The notes under the pieces are model-generated. The model worked only from the letters and a program-made list of their open reading frames with translations. It had not been told where the DNA came from and did no database searches. Position numbers and translations under genes: made by a program. From positions 372,756,386 to 372,820,385 of the forward strand of contig NC_073303.1 of NCBI RefSeq assembly GCF_027595985.1: a DNA stretch of 64,000 nucleotides, written 5' to 3'. Of the stretch, positions 53,095 to 64,000 are shown piece after piece (position 1 is the first letter of the stretch; each line of letters opens with the position of its first letter). The DNA comes from Sorex araneus (Eukaryota > Chordata > Mammalia > Eulipotyphla > Soricidae).

Positions 53095-53338
53095 AACATA
53101 GTCAGCAGGGCATTTGCTTTGCATGCGGCTGACTCCAGGTTCGATTCCTCCACCCCTCTTGGAGAGCCTGGCAAGCTACCAACAGTATCCTGCACGCAAG
53201 GCAGAGCCTGGCAAGCTCCCCGTGGCATATTTGATATGCCAAAAACAGTAACAACAAGTCTCACAATGGAGACGTTACTGGTGCCCGCTCGAGCAAATTG
53301 ATGAGCAAAGGGGTGACAGTGATACAGTGAACCAGTGA
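53095..53338 (+). repeat. SINE type B lacking its first bases
   Basis: 'gcagggcatttgctttgcat', 'ggttcgattcctccacccct', 'ggcagagcctggcaagctcc', 'atatgccaaaaacagtaaca', 'gtgcccgctcgagcaaattg'. Box B is intact. Confidence 0.93.
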
Positions 53339-55593
53339 ACCAGAAGTGATACATGTTGTGTAGTGAAATGACTTAAAGCAGTTGCAATTCAATGTACTGA
53401 ATATTTGTAATTTATTATTTCAAAGTTTTTCATGTAAAACTGTGGTGGAAAAGAAGATCCAATTGTTAAAATATTTTTTATAATTCACATGCCATTTTGT
53501 TCATGACAAGTAATATATTTGAGATTGTAATTTGTAGGGTAAATAATTTTTTTGAAGAGTTATTATTCTACTTTGAAAAAACTACCATGTATTCCTTTCT
53601 CTTGAGCATTTATGTTTAGACAGTTCCCAAGTTTCTTCTCTAATTCTTGGAAATGAATCTAAATCTCTTGACCCCTCTTAAGGAAAAAGAAAAGAAGCGT
53701 CTTTACAACTCGAGCTGCCTTCCTGCTGTGTGGGCGCTTCTGTTTGAAATAGACTCACAATGGGAGCGAGCACTCCTACTCGCAAAGGCTGTGGGAGGGA
53801 TGCGTCTTCTTCTAGGCAAAGGCCTAACCCCAAGTTGCGTAACCATCTCTTGTCATAGAGCTCTCACGGCGGACTTTTCATCGGGATAAACTAATTAGAA
53901 AACACAGATGGTTATTACTCCCACCCCGGAGTGAATTTTGGATGATTTGTGTGTAACAAATTAGTCCTATCCTTGAAGGCTAGTGGTTATTGATCGTGAG
54001 GAGACACATGAACAGCCCGTGTGTGCTTGGTTGTTAAAGCCACCCCACCGCCAATACCCCTGCCAAGGTGGTCACAACTTTGGGACCCAAAGGGGAGTGT
54101 CTTGCTATTCAAAGCAGAGCTCACCCATAAACTAAAGGCTCATAAGAAACCCTTAGTGCTCCATGCAATTCCTAACACCCGGATAACTGAGAGCCTTCCG
54201 CAGCACTGAGATTTGTGCAAGAAATAACTTCCCTCTACGGAGGGTAAAGGCATAGTGACAAACATCTGGCTTTCCTCGCGCTAATCTCCTAGGCTTGTGA
54301 AGCTCCTTCCTTAGGTCTTGGAGCCACAGGTCCTTACCTTGTCATTTCCTTAACTCAGGTTCTTTTATCCCATCTTGGACTCACTCACTAACTTAGAAAT
54401 CTACTTGTTTACTTACTTGAATTTGTCTTTTGTCTCTTAATAGGTCAGATGGTCAGATGCTAATTTGGTTAGTAGACCATTCTGGAACCCTGGGGGGCTA
54501 GCCAAAAATTTCTTGACCTTAGAAATCACCTGTTAAAAGTTGGGGTTCCTTTCAAATTTAGAAATCTTTTGCAAAGTCCCTGCTCTGCACATCAGATTCT
54601 GGGTTAATGCTTTACAAATATTTTAGCAGTTTTCTCTCCATTTCTCTTTGTGAAAAGTTTTCTGTGTTAAGGTGAAATTTTGTTTATAATGCTACTTCCT
54701 GAACTAATGACAGTTGCAATTTTAGCTGAAATAGGATTTTTATCTATTACTTAAGAATTGAAAAGTTTACACATGCAACAACGCATGCCTTTTAGGAAAC
54801 GCCACCAGGAAAAAAACTTTATGAGGCTCTTTATATATTATAATCAGGATTAATATTGGCAAATGAAACATTAGAATGTGAAAAGGTATTTCTGATATTA
54901 CAAATTGAAATAATTCAAAATTTAAAGCTAGTTTTTTCTTTTTATGGTTAAAACACACAGTATACCACCATAAAACAACTCTTTGCTAAAGTAAGGGAAA
55001 TGGGATAAATATTTTGGTACAAATTAATTTAAATAAAATAGTCAGAAATTCATTAAAAGTTTTATCGTTTAAGGGAAAAGTTTGTCTAAAATTATATTCA
55101 AATTAAACCTTTGGCATGCCTGTACAAAACACACATATATCTTCACAGATTCATTTTAAAGTAGTTAGTATTTTTACTCATTTAGCTGGCATGCTGATAA
55201 ATAGCTTAGTGTTTAATTTGGGAAGTTTCCCAGGCCAGAGAGTCAGTACAATGCGCTTACTTTGCTGGGAAAGCAAATGTTGAAATCTCTTTCCTTTAAT
55301 CAGCATAAATGTTATGGTGAAAAAAATTATATAAAATTCTGTAACTTAGAAAATAGTAAGTTTAAGAATTTACTAAGTATATGCTTCTTGCTATCAGTTG
55401 TCAAATCACTGTGGTTTTCACATTTTATGAAATTCTGTATCTAAAATTTTTGCATACTTTAACTATATCTCATGATTTAACCTACATTTTCCCCAAATTT
55501 CTTCTAAAGAATGATTAATCTGTTAATTCTCAAATAAATTCAGATGTTGTATGTCCATTTCTAAAGGTTATTTGTAAGTTTTCTATACATCCT
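53339..55593 (-). other. CDH19 intron, no retroposon recognised
   Basis: 53680-54330 is less AT-rich than its surroundings, lacks any repeat signature and has only short open frames (80 and 62 codons on plus) with no known domain. It could be a conserved noncoding element. The rest is AT-rich. Confidence 0.35.
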
Positions 55594-55638
55594 AAAATAT
55601 AAAATTACTATTTTATTTAAATAGTAATTTTATATTTT
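55594..55638. repeat. Perfect 20-bp AT-rich inverted repeat
   Basis: Left arm aaaatataaaattactattt (55594-55613), loop tattt (55614-55618), right arm aaatagtaattttatatttt (55619-55638), exact reverse complements. Confidence 0.92.
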
Positions 55639-56570
55639 TATGCATTATAGTCCTTATGTTCTCTACTTCAAGAGCAACTGTTTACAAAAAGATTTTTTGC
55701 TCATATATATTAGCAATTGTTAAATCTTATTTTTGCCTCAATCTATTTATCATCATGTAATGTTTATTTTGTCTCTTGCTTTTTTCAGGGGGTGGTGGAG
55801 GATAACTGGGAGTCTGTTTCATCTAACTATAGAGGTTTCTGCACTTTAATTTTTGGAGTATCAGTTTTCATTCCATTACTTCCACTTAATGTGTGTCTTT
55901 ATAAACAATTTTCTTATAAACCACATTTATTTGGTGTCAGGGAATCATCCATTTTGGGTTGTTGAGGGTTAAATCTAAGCAGTGAAACAGAGTTTGTGGC
56001 AAGATCACTGAGAACAAAATGGGGTTTCCAGACCTCAGTGATATTGCAAATTCCAGCCCTCTGCCACGGGGAAATGATTAGCCAGAAATAATTCTCAACA
56101 TTTTTCTTGTTTTGTGTGTAATCTCTAAAGCCCTCTTTATGTACAAACTGGCTCTCCCGCCCCCTTTTGTGGAAGAACTGGTACACCATCATCTTTCCTG
56201 CTTTTGTAAGCTTCCATGCTTTTAAGTTTTAAATATTTACCCTTCTGACATCTTATCTGCTCTATCTTACATGATGGTTTACTCACATTTTCCTGAACAG
56301 GCTTTACATTTTTATCTATCTGTACACTCTGCATTTTCATTGGTGACTTTAGTCCATTTACATTAGAGGTAATTATTGACATATAAGGGTTGCTTCTTCT
56401 ATTATATATTGTCTGGGTCTATTTCCTTATTTGTTCATTTATGAGGGTTTTTTCTTCTTACTTTAAAATTCTCAACATTTCCCAGAGGAGGTGTCTAGTG
56501 CTGGCAAAAGTAAATAATAAAGATATGTTTTATTTTAACAGACTTTGGTAGGACTAAGTTATTCTAAATC
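55639..56570 (-). other. CDH19 intron, nothing firmly recognised
   Basis: AT-rich. Minus-strand open frames at 55914-56382 (92 and 81 codons, one reading SIITSNVNGLKSPMK) resemble the start of L1 ORF2, so a decayed L1 piece is possible around 56130-56400. Confidence 0.4.
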
Positions 56571-56820
56571 TGGGCTGGAGTGATAGCACAGCGGGTAGGG
56601 CATTTGCCTTGTACATGGTCGACCTGGGTTTGATTCCTCTGCCTCTCTCAGAGAGCCCGGCAAGCTACCAAGAGTATCTCACCCGCATGGCAGAGCCTGG
56701 CAAGCTAGCCGTGGCATATCTGATTTGCCAAAAACAGTAACAATACATCTCAGAATGGAGACGTTACTGGTGTTCGCTCAAGCTAATTGATGAGCAATGG
56801 GATGACAGTGATAGTGACAT
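56571..56820 (+). repeat. SINE type B, full length
   Basis: 'gggctggagtgatagcacag' (box A intact), 'ggcagagcctggcaagctag', 'tgccaaaaacagtaacaata', 'cagaatggagacgttactgg', 'gatgagcaatgggatgacag'. Confidence 0.94.
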
Positions 56821-57189
56821 CTAAGCTCGGTCATCTCCTTAACTAATATAACACTACTAGTCATGTCTTTCTATGATGTGAACATGGATAAAGCCAGCAA
56901 AATGATTATAGGAATCAACAAGAAATTTAGTTAATATGGTTCATGAAAATCTTCATTTTGGCGGGGGGCGGGGAGAGAGGGCAAGGAAGTTCTATTAATC
57001 AGACTGGCAACAATTTTGCATTTGAGTCATTATTTAAAATCGTTTTTGAATCAAATTTTAATGGGAAAGTGAAATTGGCGAAGACTATTATGATTATATT
57101 AAAGTCAGAAAACATTAAATGAGGTGGCCAGAGAAAGAACTCTAAGGAGCTTGTTCTGCAGGGAAGAAAGCTAACCTAAGTTTCTTCTC

Positions 57190-57298
57190 TGATACTATAT
57201 GTGATACTCAAAGCAGTGCTGAGTGATTGCTGAGCACAGTGCCAGGAGCAACCCCTGAGAATAGGGCCAAGAGTAAGCCCTGAGCACCGCCAGGTGTA
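57190..57298 (+). repeat. SINE A 3' half
   Basis: 'gattgctgagcacagtgcca', 'ggagcaacccctgagaatag', 'aagccctgagcaccgccagg'. Confidence 0.65.
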
Positions 57299-57545
57299 GC
57301 ACTGTAGCACTGTCATCCTGTTGTTCATCGATTTGCTCGAGTGGGAACCAGTGACGTCTCTATTGTGAAACTTGTTACTGTGTTTGGCATATTGAATAAG
57401 CCACGGGTAGCTTGCCAGAGTCTGCCATGCTGGTGGATGCTCTCTCGGTAGCTTGCCTGGCTCTCAGAAAGGGACAGAGGAATTGAAGCCGGGTCAGTCA
57501 CATGCAAGGCAAATGCCCTATCTGCTGTGCTCTTGCTTCCGCCCC
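57299..57545 (-). repeat. SINE type B
   Basis: 'tgttgttcatcgatttgctc', 'gagtgggaaccagtgacgtc', 'gtagcttgcctggctctcag', 'caaggcaaatgccctatctg'. It abuts the A fragment before it. Confidence 0.92.
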
Positions 57546-57599
57546 CTGTAGCAAATAAAAAGAAGAAGAAGAAAAGAAAACATTAAGTGAGAATAAGTG

Positions 57600-57843
57600 C
57601 AGTCACTGTCACTGTCATCCCATTGCTCATTGATTTGCTTGAGCGGGCACCACTAACATCTCCATTGTGAGACTTGTTTACTGTTTTTGGCATATTGAAT
57701 ACACCATGGGTAGCGTGCCAGGCTCTGCAGTGCAGCGGGTTACTCTTGGTAGGCTGCCGGGCTCTCCGAGAGGGACGGAGGAATCGAACCCGGGATGGTT
57801 TCGTGCAAGGTAAACACCCTACCCTCTGTGCTATCGCTCCAGT
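57600..57843 (-). repeat. SINE type B, full length
   Basis: 'attgatttgcttgagcgggc', 'accactaacatctccattgt', 'gccgggctctccgagaggga', 'gaatcgaacccgggatggtt', 'tgtgctatcgctccagtc'. Confidence 0.93.
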
Positions 57844-58068
57844 CTGAGAATAAGTGCACAGTTTTATATTTTCATTTAACAAGCAAAGGTGTGGTGCAGA
57901 ATTCAAAGGTTTTGGAATGAGATGCAATTAGTCAGTGAACCTTAACTTCCTCATTGTGGGGATAGGCAAATAAATTAGAATGTTTCTCTTTGTTGTTTAT
58001 GCAAATTGGAGAAGGTTCCCTCAAACATATGTTATTCATTAAAGATTATTATCATATGCAAAATTTTA

Positions 58069-61000
58069 TTTTATTTATTATTATTTTATTATTGTCATTA
58101 TTATTATTATTATTAGTGAATCACCGTGAGGTACAGTTAAAGACTTACAACTTTTTGTGCTTGTATTTCAGTCACAGAATGATCTAATATCCATCCCTCC
58201 GCCAGTGCCCATTCTCCACCACTGGTGGGATCCCAGTATCGCTCCCACCCTCCCATCCCATACCTCCCCACCCAACCCCACATCTGTGGCAGGGTGTTCC
58301 ATTTAGTTCTCTCTCTCCTTTGGGTTTTGTGGTTTGCAATAGAGGTATTGAGTGGCCATCATGTTTGATCTATAGTCTACTTTCAGCGTGTATCTCCCAC
58401 CTCCAGCGGGTCCTCAAACCACACTTTACCTGGTGTTCCCTTCTCTATCTGAGCTGCCTTTTCCTCCAGCATGTGAGGCCAGCTTCCAAGCTGAGGAGTA
58501 AATCTCCTGGTACTTATCTACTATTCTTGGGTGCTAGTCTCTCATTCTGTTACTTTATATTCCACAGATGAGCGCAATCTTTCTATGTCTGTCTCTCTCT
58601 TTTTAACTCATTTCACTTAACATGGTACTTTCCATGTTGATCCACTTATATGCAAAGTTCATGAATTCATCTTTTCTAACAGCTGCAGCATATTCCATTG
58701 TGTAGATGCACCAACATTTCTTAAACCAGTCACCTGCTCCCGGGCACTTGTTTTTTTTCCAGATTCTGACTATTGTAAACAGTGCTGCAATGAACATTCC
58801 AGTGCAGATATCATTTCAACTGTATTTTTTTGCCTCTCTGGAATATATTCCCAGGAGTGGTATTGCTAGATCAAATAAAAGCTCAACTTCTAATTTTTTG
58901 AGAGTTGTCCATACTGTCTTCCAAAAGGGTTGAACCAGTCGGCATTCCCACCAGCAGTGTAGGAGAGTCCCTTTCACCTCACAGCCCCTCCAACAGTGGT
59001 TGCTTTTGTTCTTTTGGATGTGTGCCAGTCTCTGTGGTGTGAGGTGGTATCTCATAGTTGTTTTGACCTGCATCTCTCTGATGATCAGTGATGAAAAGCA
59101 TTTTTTCATGTGCCTTTTTGCCATTCATATTTCTTCCTTGAGAAAGTTTCTGTTCATTTCATCGCCCCATTTTTTGATGGGGTTGGATGTTTTCTTGCAG
59201 ATTCCAACCAGTGCCTTGTATATCCTTGTAACAACCCTTAATCATATGGGTGTTGGGTGAATATCCTTTCCCATTCCATAGATTGCCTTTGTATTTTGGT
59301 CACTGTATCTTTTGTGGTGCAGAAGCTTCTTAGTTTAATATAGTCCCATTTGTTTATCTCTGTTTCCACTTGGTTGGCCAGTGGCATGTCATCTTTGAAG
59401 ATACCGTTAGCTTCAGTATCGTGGAGGGTTTTGCCGACCTTGTTTTCAATATACCTTATGGATTCTGGTCTGATGTTGAGGTCGTTAATCCACTTTGATC
59501 TGATTTTTGTACATGGTGTTAGGTTGAGGCCTAAACCCATTTTTTGCATGTGATTGTCCAGTTATGCCAGCACCATTTGATAAAGAGGATTTCTTTGCTC
59601 CACTTCACATTTCTTACTCCCTTATCAAAGATTAGATTAGATATTCATACACTTGGGGTTGTGTGTACAGATATTCCACCCTATCCCATTAGTCAACGGA
59701 TTTGTCTTTGTTCCAGTACCATGCTGTTTTAATTATTACTGCGTTGTATTAGAGTTTGAGGTAGGGGAGGTTGTTGCCTCCCATCGTTTTTTTCCCAAGA
59801 ATTGCTTTAGCTATTCATGGGCGTTTGTTTTTCCATATGAATTTCAGGAGTGCTCGATCCATTTCTTTGAAGAATTTCATGGGTATCCTTATAGGGATCT
59901 CATTGAATCTGTATAATGCTTTGGTGAGTATTGCCATTTTGACAATGCTAATTCTTCCTATCCATGAGCAGGGAATATGTTTCCATTTCCTGATGTCCTC
60001 TTTTATTTTGTGGAGTGTCGTTTTGTGGTTTTCTTTGCAGAGGTCCTTTACCTCCTTAGTCAGGCTGATTGCAAAGCACTTGATTTTCTGGGGCACAATT
60101 GTGAACGGGATTGTTTTTTTCATGTCACTTTCCTTTGCCTTGTTATTTGCGTATGGGAAGGCCATGGATTTTTGTCTATTGGTTTTATAGCCTGAGACTA
60201 TACTGTACAAGTCTATCGTTTCTAAGAGTTTCTTGGTAGAGGTTTTTGGATTCTTTAGGTATAGTATCACATCATCTGTGAATAGTGAGAGCTTGATTTT
60301 TTTCTTTTCCTATCTGGATGCCCTTATGTCTTTTTCTTGCCTAACTGCTATTGCAAGTATTTCCAGTACTATATTGAACAGAAGTGGTGAGAGTGGGCAT
60401 CCTTGTCTTGTCCTTTATCTTAGAGGAAAGACCTTTAGTTTATCCCTATTGAGAATAATGCTTGCCATAGGTTTGTGGTAGATGGCTTTGACTATCTTGA
60501 GGAAAGTTCCGTCTAAACACATTTTGGTGAGTTTTCATCATAAAGAGGTGTTGGATCTTGTCAAATGCTTTCTCTGCATCTATTGATATGATTAACTTTA
60601 GTTTTGTTGATATGATGGATTATGTTGACTAATTTTCAAATGTTAAATCATCCTTGCATCCCCGGGATGAATCCCACTTGGTCATGGTTTATAATCTTTT
60701 TGATGAGTTGTTAGATTCTATTTGCTAATATTTTGTTGAAGATCTTCACATCGGTGTTCATCCGGGATATTGGCCTATAGTTTTACTTCTTAGTGGTGTC
60801 TTTGTTTGCTTTTGGTATTAGGGAGATATGTGCCTCATAGAAACTGTTTGGGAGAGTTTCTGTTTCTTCAGCTTCCTGGAAAAGCTTGAGGAGAACTGGC
60901 AAAATGTCTTCTTTAAATGTTTGGAAGAATTCGCTAGTGAATCCATCTGGGCCTGGGCTTTTGTTTTTGGGGAGACTTTTGATTACAGTGTCAATTTCCT

Positions 61001-61102
61001 TGATATTAATGGATCTATTCAGGTATTCCAAGTCTTCTTGGTTCAGTCTTGGGAGATGAATCCAGGAATTTATCCATTTCTTCTAGGTTCTCTTGTTTCG
61101 TG
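58069..61102 (-). mobile_element. L1 retrotransposon, 5'-truncated: end of ORF2 and 3' UTR
   Basis: A 3.03-kb insertion flanked by a perfect 16-bp target-site duplication, catatgcaaaatttta (58053-58068 and 61103-61118), at a ttttaa site. Minus-strand fragments include [20 protein letters not shown] and [20 protein letters not shown] (reverse-transcriptase fingers, about 60783-61031), [20 protein letters not shown] (about 60400), the polymerase motif reading FTDD where L1 normally has FADD (about 60275), KCFAISLTKEVKDLCKENHK, and YTMEYAAAVRKDEFMNFAYK near the C-terminus. Several frameshifts and a changed catalytic motif make it inactive. The 3' UTR is 58095-58590. It lies sense to CDH19 transcription. 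Confidence 0.95.
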
Positions 61103-61118
61103 CATATGCAAAATTTTA

Positions 61119-62690
61119 ACAAAGTTATATCAAGTTTTATATGAAATAAGCATGAACTACTTAATAAAATTTAATTTTTTAAAAGCTCACCAATATTTGT
61201 CCATCACCTTTAAAAGCAATAGTATCATGATTATGATATTTATTAAAGGTGATATATTTTATGCTATTTAGGAAATAATTACATGCTGAATTAATAGTTT
61301 TTATGGCAGCAGTTATCTTGAACCTAAATACTTTACTACTTTGATTTTTGTGATATTTCACTTTTTTTACAGTCAAATCCAGGAAATGCTTCAGGACATC
61401 TTTACATGATAAAATGTAATCATTTAGTTGACTGAGAAGATTTGATTAAATTACTTAGTAAACTTTCCATACTAATCACCTATGCATCCATCCCTACCTA
61501 TATGAATTCATTACATTTTCTTTTGTATGAAGGAATACACAACACATAATTTTTAAGAATGTTGTTTCCTGACAGTGCACATAATAATTATTTTGTTTAT
61601 ATCATTTTATATTCCTCCAAAACATCTACCTTTATATAAAATAAGATTATATTGAATAATTACTTGTATAACCCATTGAAATGTGCTCTTTTATGGCTGA
61701 GACTATCTTATACAGAAGAACATTTTAAAAAATGAAAATCCAGGCTTCTCTTGAACCGCTTGGCATTCATTTTCTTGATATATTTGTAAATAGTGACATT
61801 ATAAATAATGTGTTCTTAGAAATCCCCAATGAATAAAAGTGTCTTGCTTTGCGAGTAAACATCTTTGTGTCTTCTGACACCAAAGCCTTGGCATTTCTTC
61901 TGTTGCATCCAACATTTATTCCCTTGTAACATTTGCTCCCCCTGCCTTTATTGTTTCCTCAAATGGAAAATTCAAAATCCAGACCCAAGGTCTCCTGCAG
62001 TGTTTCTATAGAGCTTTTCAGTGCAGGACAAAACAATATGCCTGGGATGCTTTTCCAGCCACCGTCTCCACAGCCAACTGCGCCAGGGAGCTAAGAGATG
62101 TGTTTCAAAAGCAAGTTCAGAAAGTAAACAAGCTCATAAAAATTCTGCGCAAAAATTCATAGGAAAGTTTGCATCGTCAAACATCGCCTTTCACAAATTT
62201 AATTCCTCATTGTATGTCAGAAAATCCATGAGATAAACAATGGGATTGGTAATAAACTCCTGTGTTAGTCCAAGTGGTCAATCAGGATGATTTTATCAAC
62301 TTCTGACAAGATAAAAAGGAAGTCATCTGCCTTTTTAAAAAAAATTAAAAAGATAAAGGTCACTGAGAACTATTAAAGATTGGACCAGTGGAATGGCTGA
62401 TCTCATCAGGTTAATTTAAATATGTATTCCTCTTTTGATGGCATGCCGGCATATACACAGTGAATGTTTATTGTTGACCTTCTTCAGATTGTTTTACATA
62501 ATCATATTGATATAAGATTAGATTTCACTGTCTGAAGTTTTAAATCTCCCTTGGAAGGTTCACCTTGTCTCTAATACTCAAGATTATTTCTAACACCTAT
62601 ACTGAATGTTTAGGTTGGTTCCCTAGCTGCTACTCAATCTGATTTTAGATATAGGATATGCCACTACTAGTCTTGAAAAAAATTAATTAT
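61119..62690 (-). other. CDH19 intron, nothing recognised
   Basis: AT-rich; 61850-62250 is somewhat less so but shows no recognisable repeat or exon. Confidence 0.4.
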
Positions 62691-62884
62691 TTATGTATCT
62701 TTGAATTATCGTGAGATGTACAGTTTCAAAGTTGTGCATAATTGGGTTTCAGTCATACAATGTTCCATCACCCGTCACTTCACCGGTGTACATTTCCCAC
62801 CACCAATGTTCCCAGTTCCCATGGGCCTCTATACCCAGCCTGCCTTGATGGCAGACATTATTCTGCTTCCTGTTTGTCTGTCTG

Positions 62885-62935
<51 letters not shown>

Positions 62936-63165
62936 CTCTCTCTCATCCTTTCTCTCTATCTAATATTCTTTTGAGGCATTATGGTTTGCAACACAGGTAC
63001 TGAAAGAATATCATGTGTGCCCCTTTACCTCCTTTGAGCACTCAGTTCCTGTTCAGAGTGATCTTTCCCAACTATCACTGTCATATTGGTCACTTCTCTA
63101 TTCTACCTGCACTCTCCCCACTACCACCTGTAAGAGCTTTCACCTGGACCATTCCTACTGCCCTT
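62691..63165 (-). mobile_element. L1 3' UTR fragment
   Basis: 'atcgtgagatgtacagtttc', 'tgggtttcagtcatacaatg', 'tcacttcaccggtgtacatt', 'cccaccaccaatgttcccag' give the terminal L1 3' UTR in reverse, followed by (TC)n and 'gcattatggtttgcaacaca'. Confidence 0.75.
62889..62945. repeat. (TC)n microsatellite
   Basis: About 22 tc units plus an imperfect extension, within the L1 3' UTR fragment. Confidence 0.93.
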
Positions 63166-63177
63166 GTTAGTATTGTC

Positions 63178-63445
63178 CTTTGGTATTAGTCAGTCATAAT
63201 ACACAATGTCCTTGGGCATCATCCTTGGGTATTAGCTGCTTTAGCCAACTAGGCCATTTGTTATACAAAATGTTTTCAGTATTCAAATTACTTTCCTTGG
63301 GTATTGGTTCTTGGGTATTAATTGGTTCTATGTCCAATGCCTTGGGTACTATCCTTGGTTTTCGTTGGGTATATGCCTAAGGTATTGCCCTTGGTATTTG
63401 TTGGTATATGCCTTGGGTATTGCCCTTGGTATTCTTTGGATATTA
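63178..63445. repeat. Degenerate tandem repeat based on ccttgggtatt
   Basis: The motif ccttgggtatt/cttggtatt recurs at least nine times over 270 bp with variable spacing, most regularly at 63350-63440 ('tgcccttggtatttgttggt'). Confidence 0.7.
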
Positions 63446-64000
63446 GCCATCTGGCCTAGTCCATTTTAATACTTATTTTGTACCTCTCTACTAGTTCTAT
63501 CATTGTAAAACACTGTATAACATTAATTCCATATTTATCTAAATTAAAATTCTGCCTTAATGTAGATAAATTATTTATAGGGAATAATTCCCATAAAAGA
63601 AGTTTTAGAACATATTTCCTTTCATAATTATTTTTAAACATAGATATATATTTTTAAAAAGCATTCCTTTTTTATCAGCTCATAACTTTTAAAGGAACCC
63701 ACAAGGATATATATAAAATATCATCTTAGCCAGAAAAAATAATCTTGTAAAATTTAGAAATTCATATGAAACTGTATCCATGGAACACATTAGAAGAACC
63801 AATCACTAGATTATACAAAGATTTTAGAAATTCAATTGACTTTTGGTTTGTATTTTTATGTTTTTCTTTTATTTCCTATGTCCTAATTTACTTAATTATA
63901 ATTAAAGTATAATTAACAACAGCATTGTATTAATTTCAGGTATAAAATCAAACAATGTGTGTATACAGTGTGAAACGATCACCATAATAATTCTGTTTTC
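63446..64000 (-). other. CDH19 intron, nothing recognised
   Basis: Very AT-rich; no exon-like segment. Confidence 0.45.

Noticed and set aside
58990-61271. Plus-strand open frames of up to 147 codons
   Set aside because: They are antisense to the L1 ORF2 remnant and have no recognisable domains.

Overview
This is mammalian nuclear DNA, AT-rich and dense in retroposons. Its commonest repeat is a tRNA-derived SINE whose head carries intact RNA polymerase III box A (TAGCACAGCGG) and box B (GGTTCGATTCC) sequences and whose body contains 'catcccatatggtcccctga'. I recognise this from memory as the lineage-specific SINE of shrews (Sorex), so the source is most likely a shrew such as Sorex araneus. 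The gene and the L1 copies are ordinary for a placental mammal. No bacterial genes, rRNA genes, true tRNA genes or CRISPR arrays are visible.

One protein-coding gene is present, on the minus strand: the 3' part of a type II classical cadherin, best matched to CDH19 (cadherin-19). Four exons, in transcription order, are 45871-45750 (122 bp), 37130-37013 (118 bp), 33609-33358 (252 bp) and 29071-28578 (494 bp to the stop). All splice sites are AG/GT and the reading phases join perfectly. They encode the end of EC4, all of EC5, the transmembrane helix and the whole catenin-binding tail. The 5' exons must lie beyond 64000; I found none between 45872 and 64000. Positions below about 28.0 kb are therefore downstream intergenic sequence, and positions above 29.1 kb are CDH19 introns.

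The rest is repeats. (1) SINE type A: tRNA head plus the 'catatggtcccctgag' body, about 180 bp. (2) SINE type B: the same head joined to a different 3' module ('ccaaaaacagtaacaacaag ... gagacgttactggtgcc ... gggatgacagtgatacagtg'). (3) Element C: a longer element (30740-31245 and 35890-36590) that owns the 3' module used by type B. (4) Element D: an apparently non-autonomous retroelement with a GC-rich, internally repeated 5' region and an L1-like 3' end, present as a 5'-truncated copy (3731-4288) and a longer copy (47058-48701) that seems to carry a 3' transduction. (5) L1 fragments, the best being a 3-kb 5'-truncated copy at 58069-61102 with perfect target-site duplications. There is also about 1.3 kb of polypyrimidine microsatellite grown from SINE tails, and several smaller microsatellites.

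The points most worth a second look are: a perfect 12-bp inverted repeat exactly at the CDH19 stop codon beside a 24-bp triplicated repeat; the GC-rich terminal exon; the element D insertion with its transduced 3' flank; the chimeric origin of SINE B from A and C; and a head-to-head inverted SINE pair enclosed by one target-site duplication.
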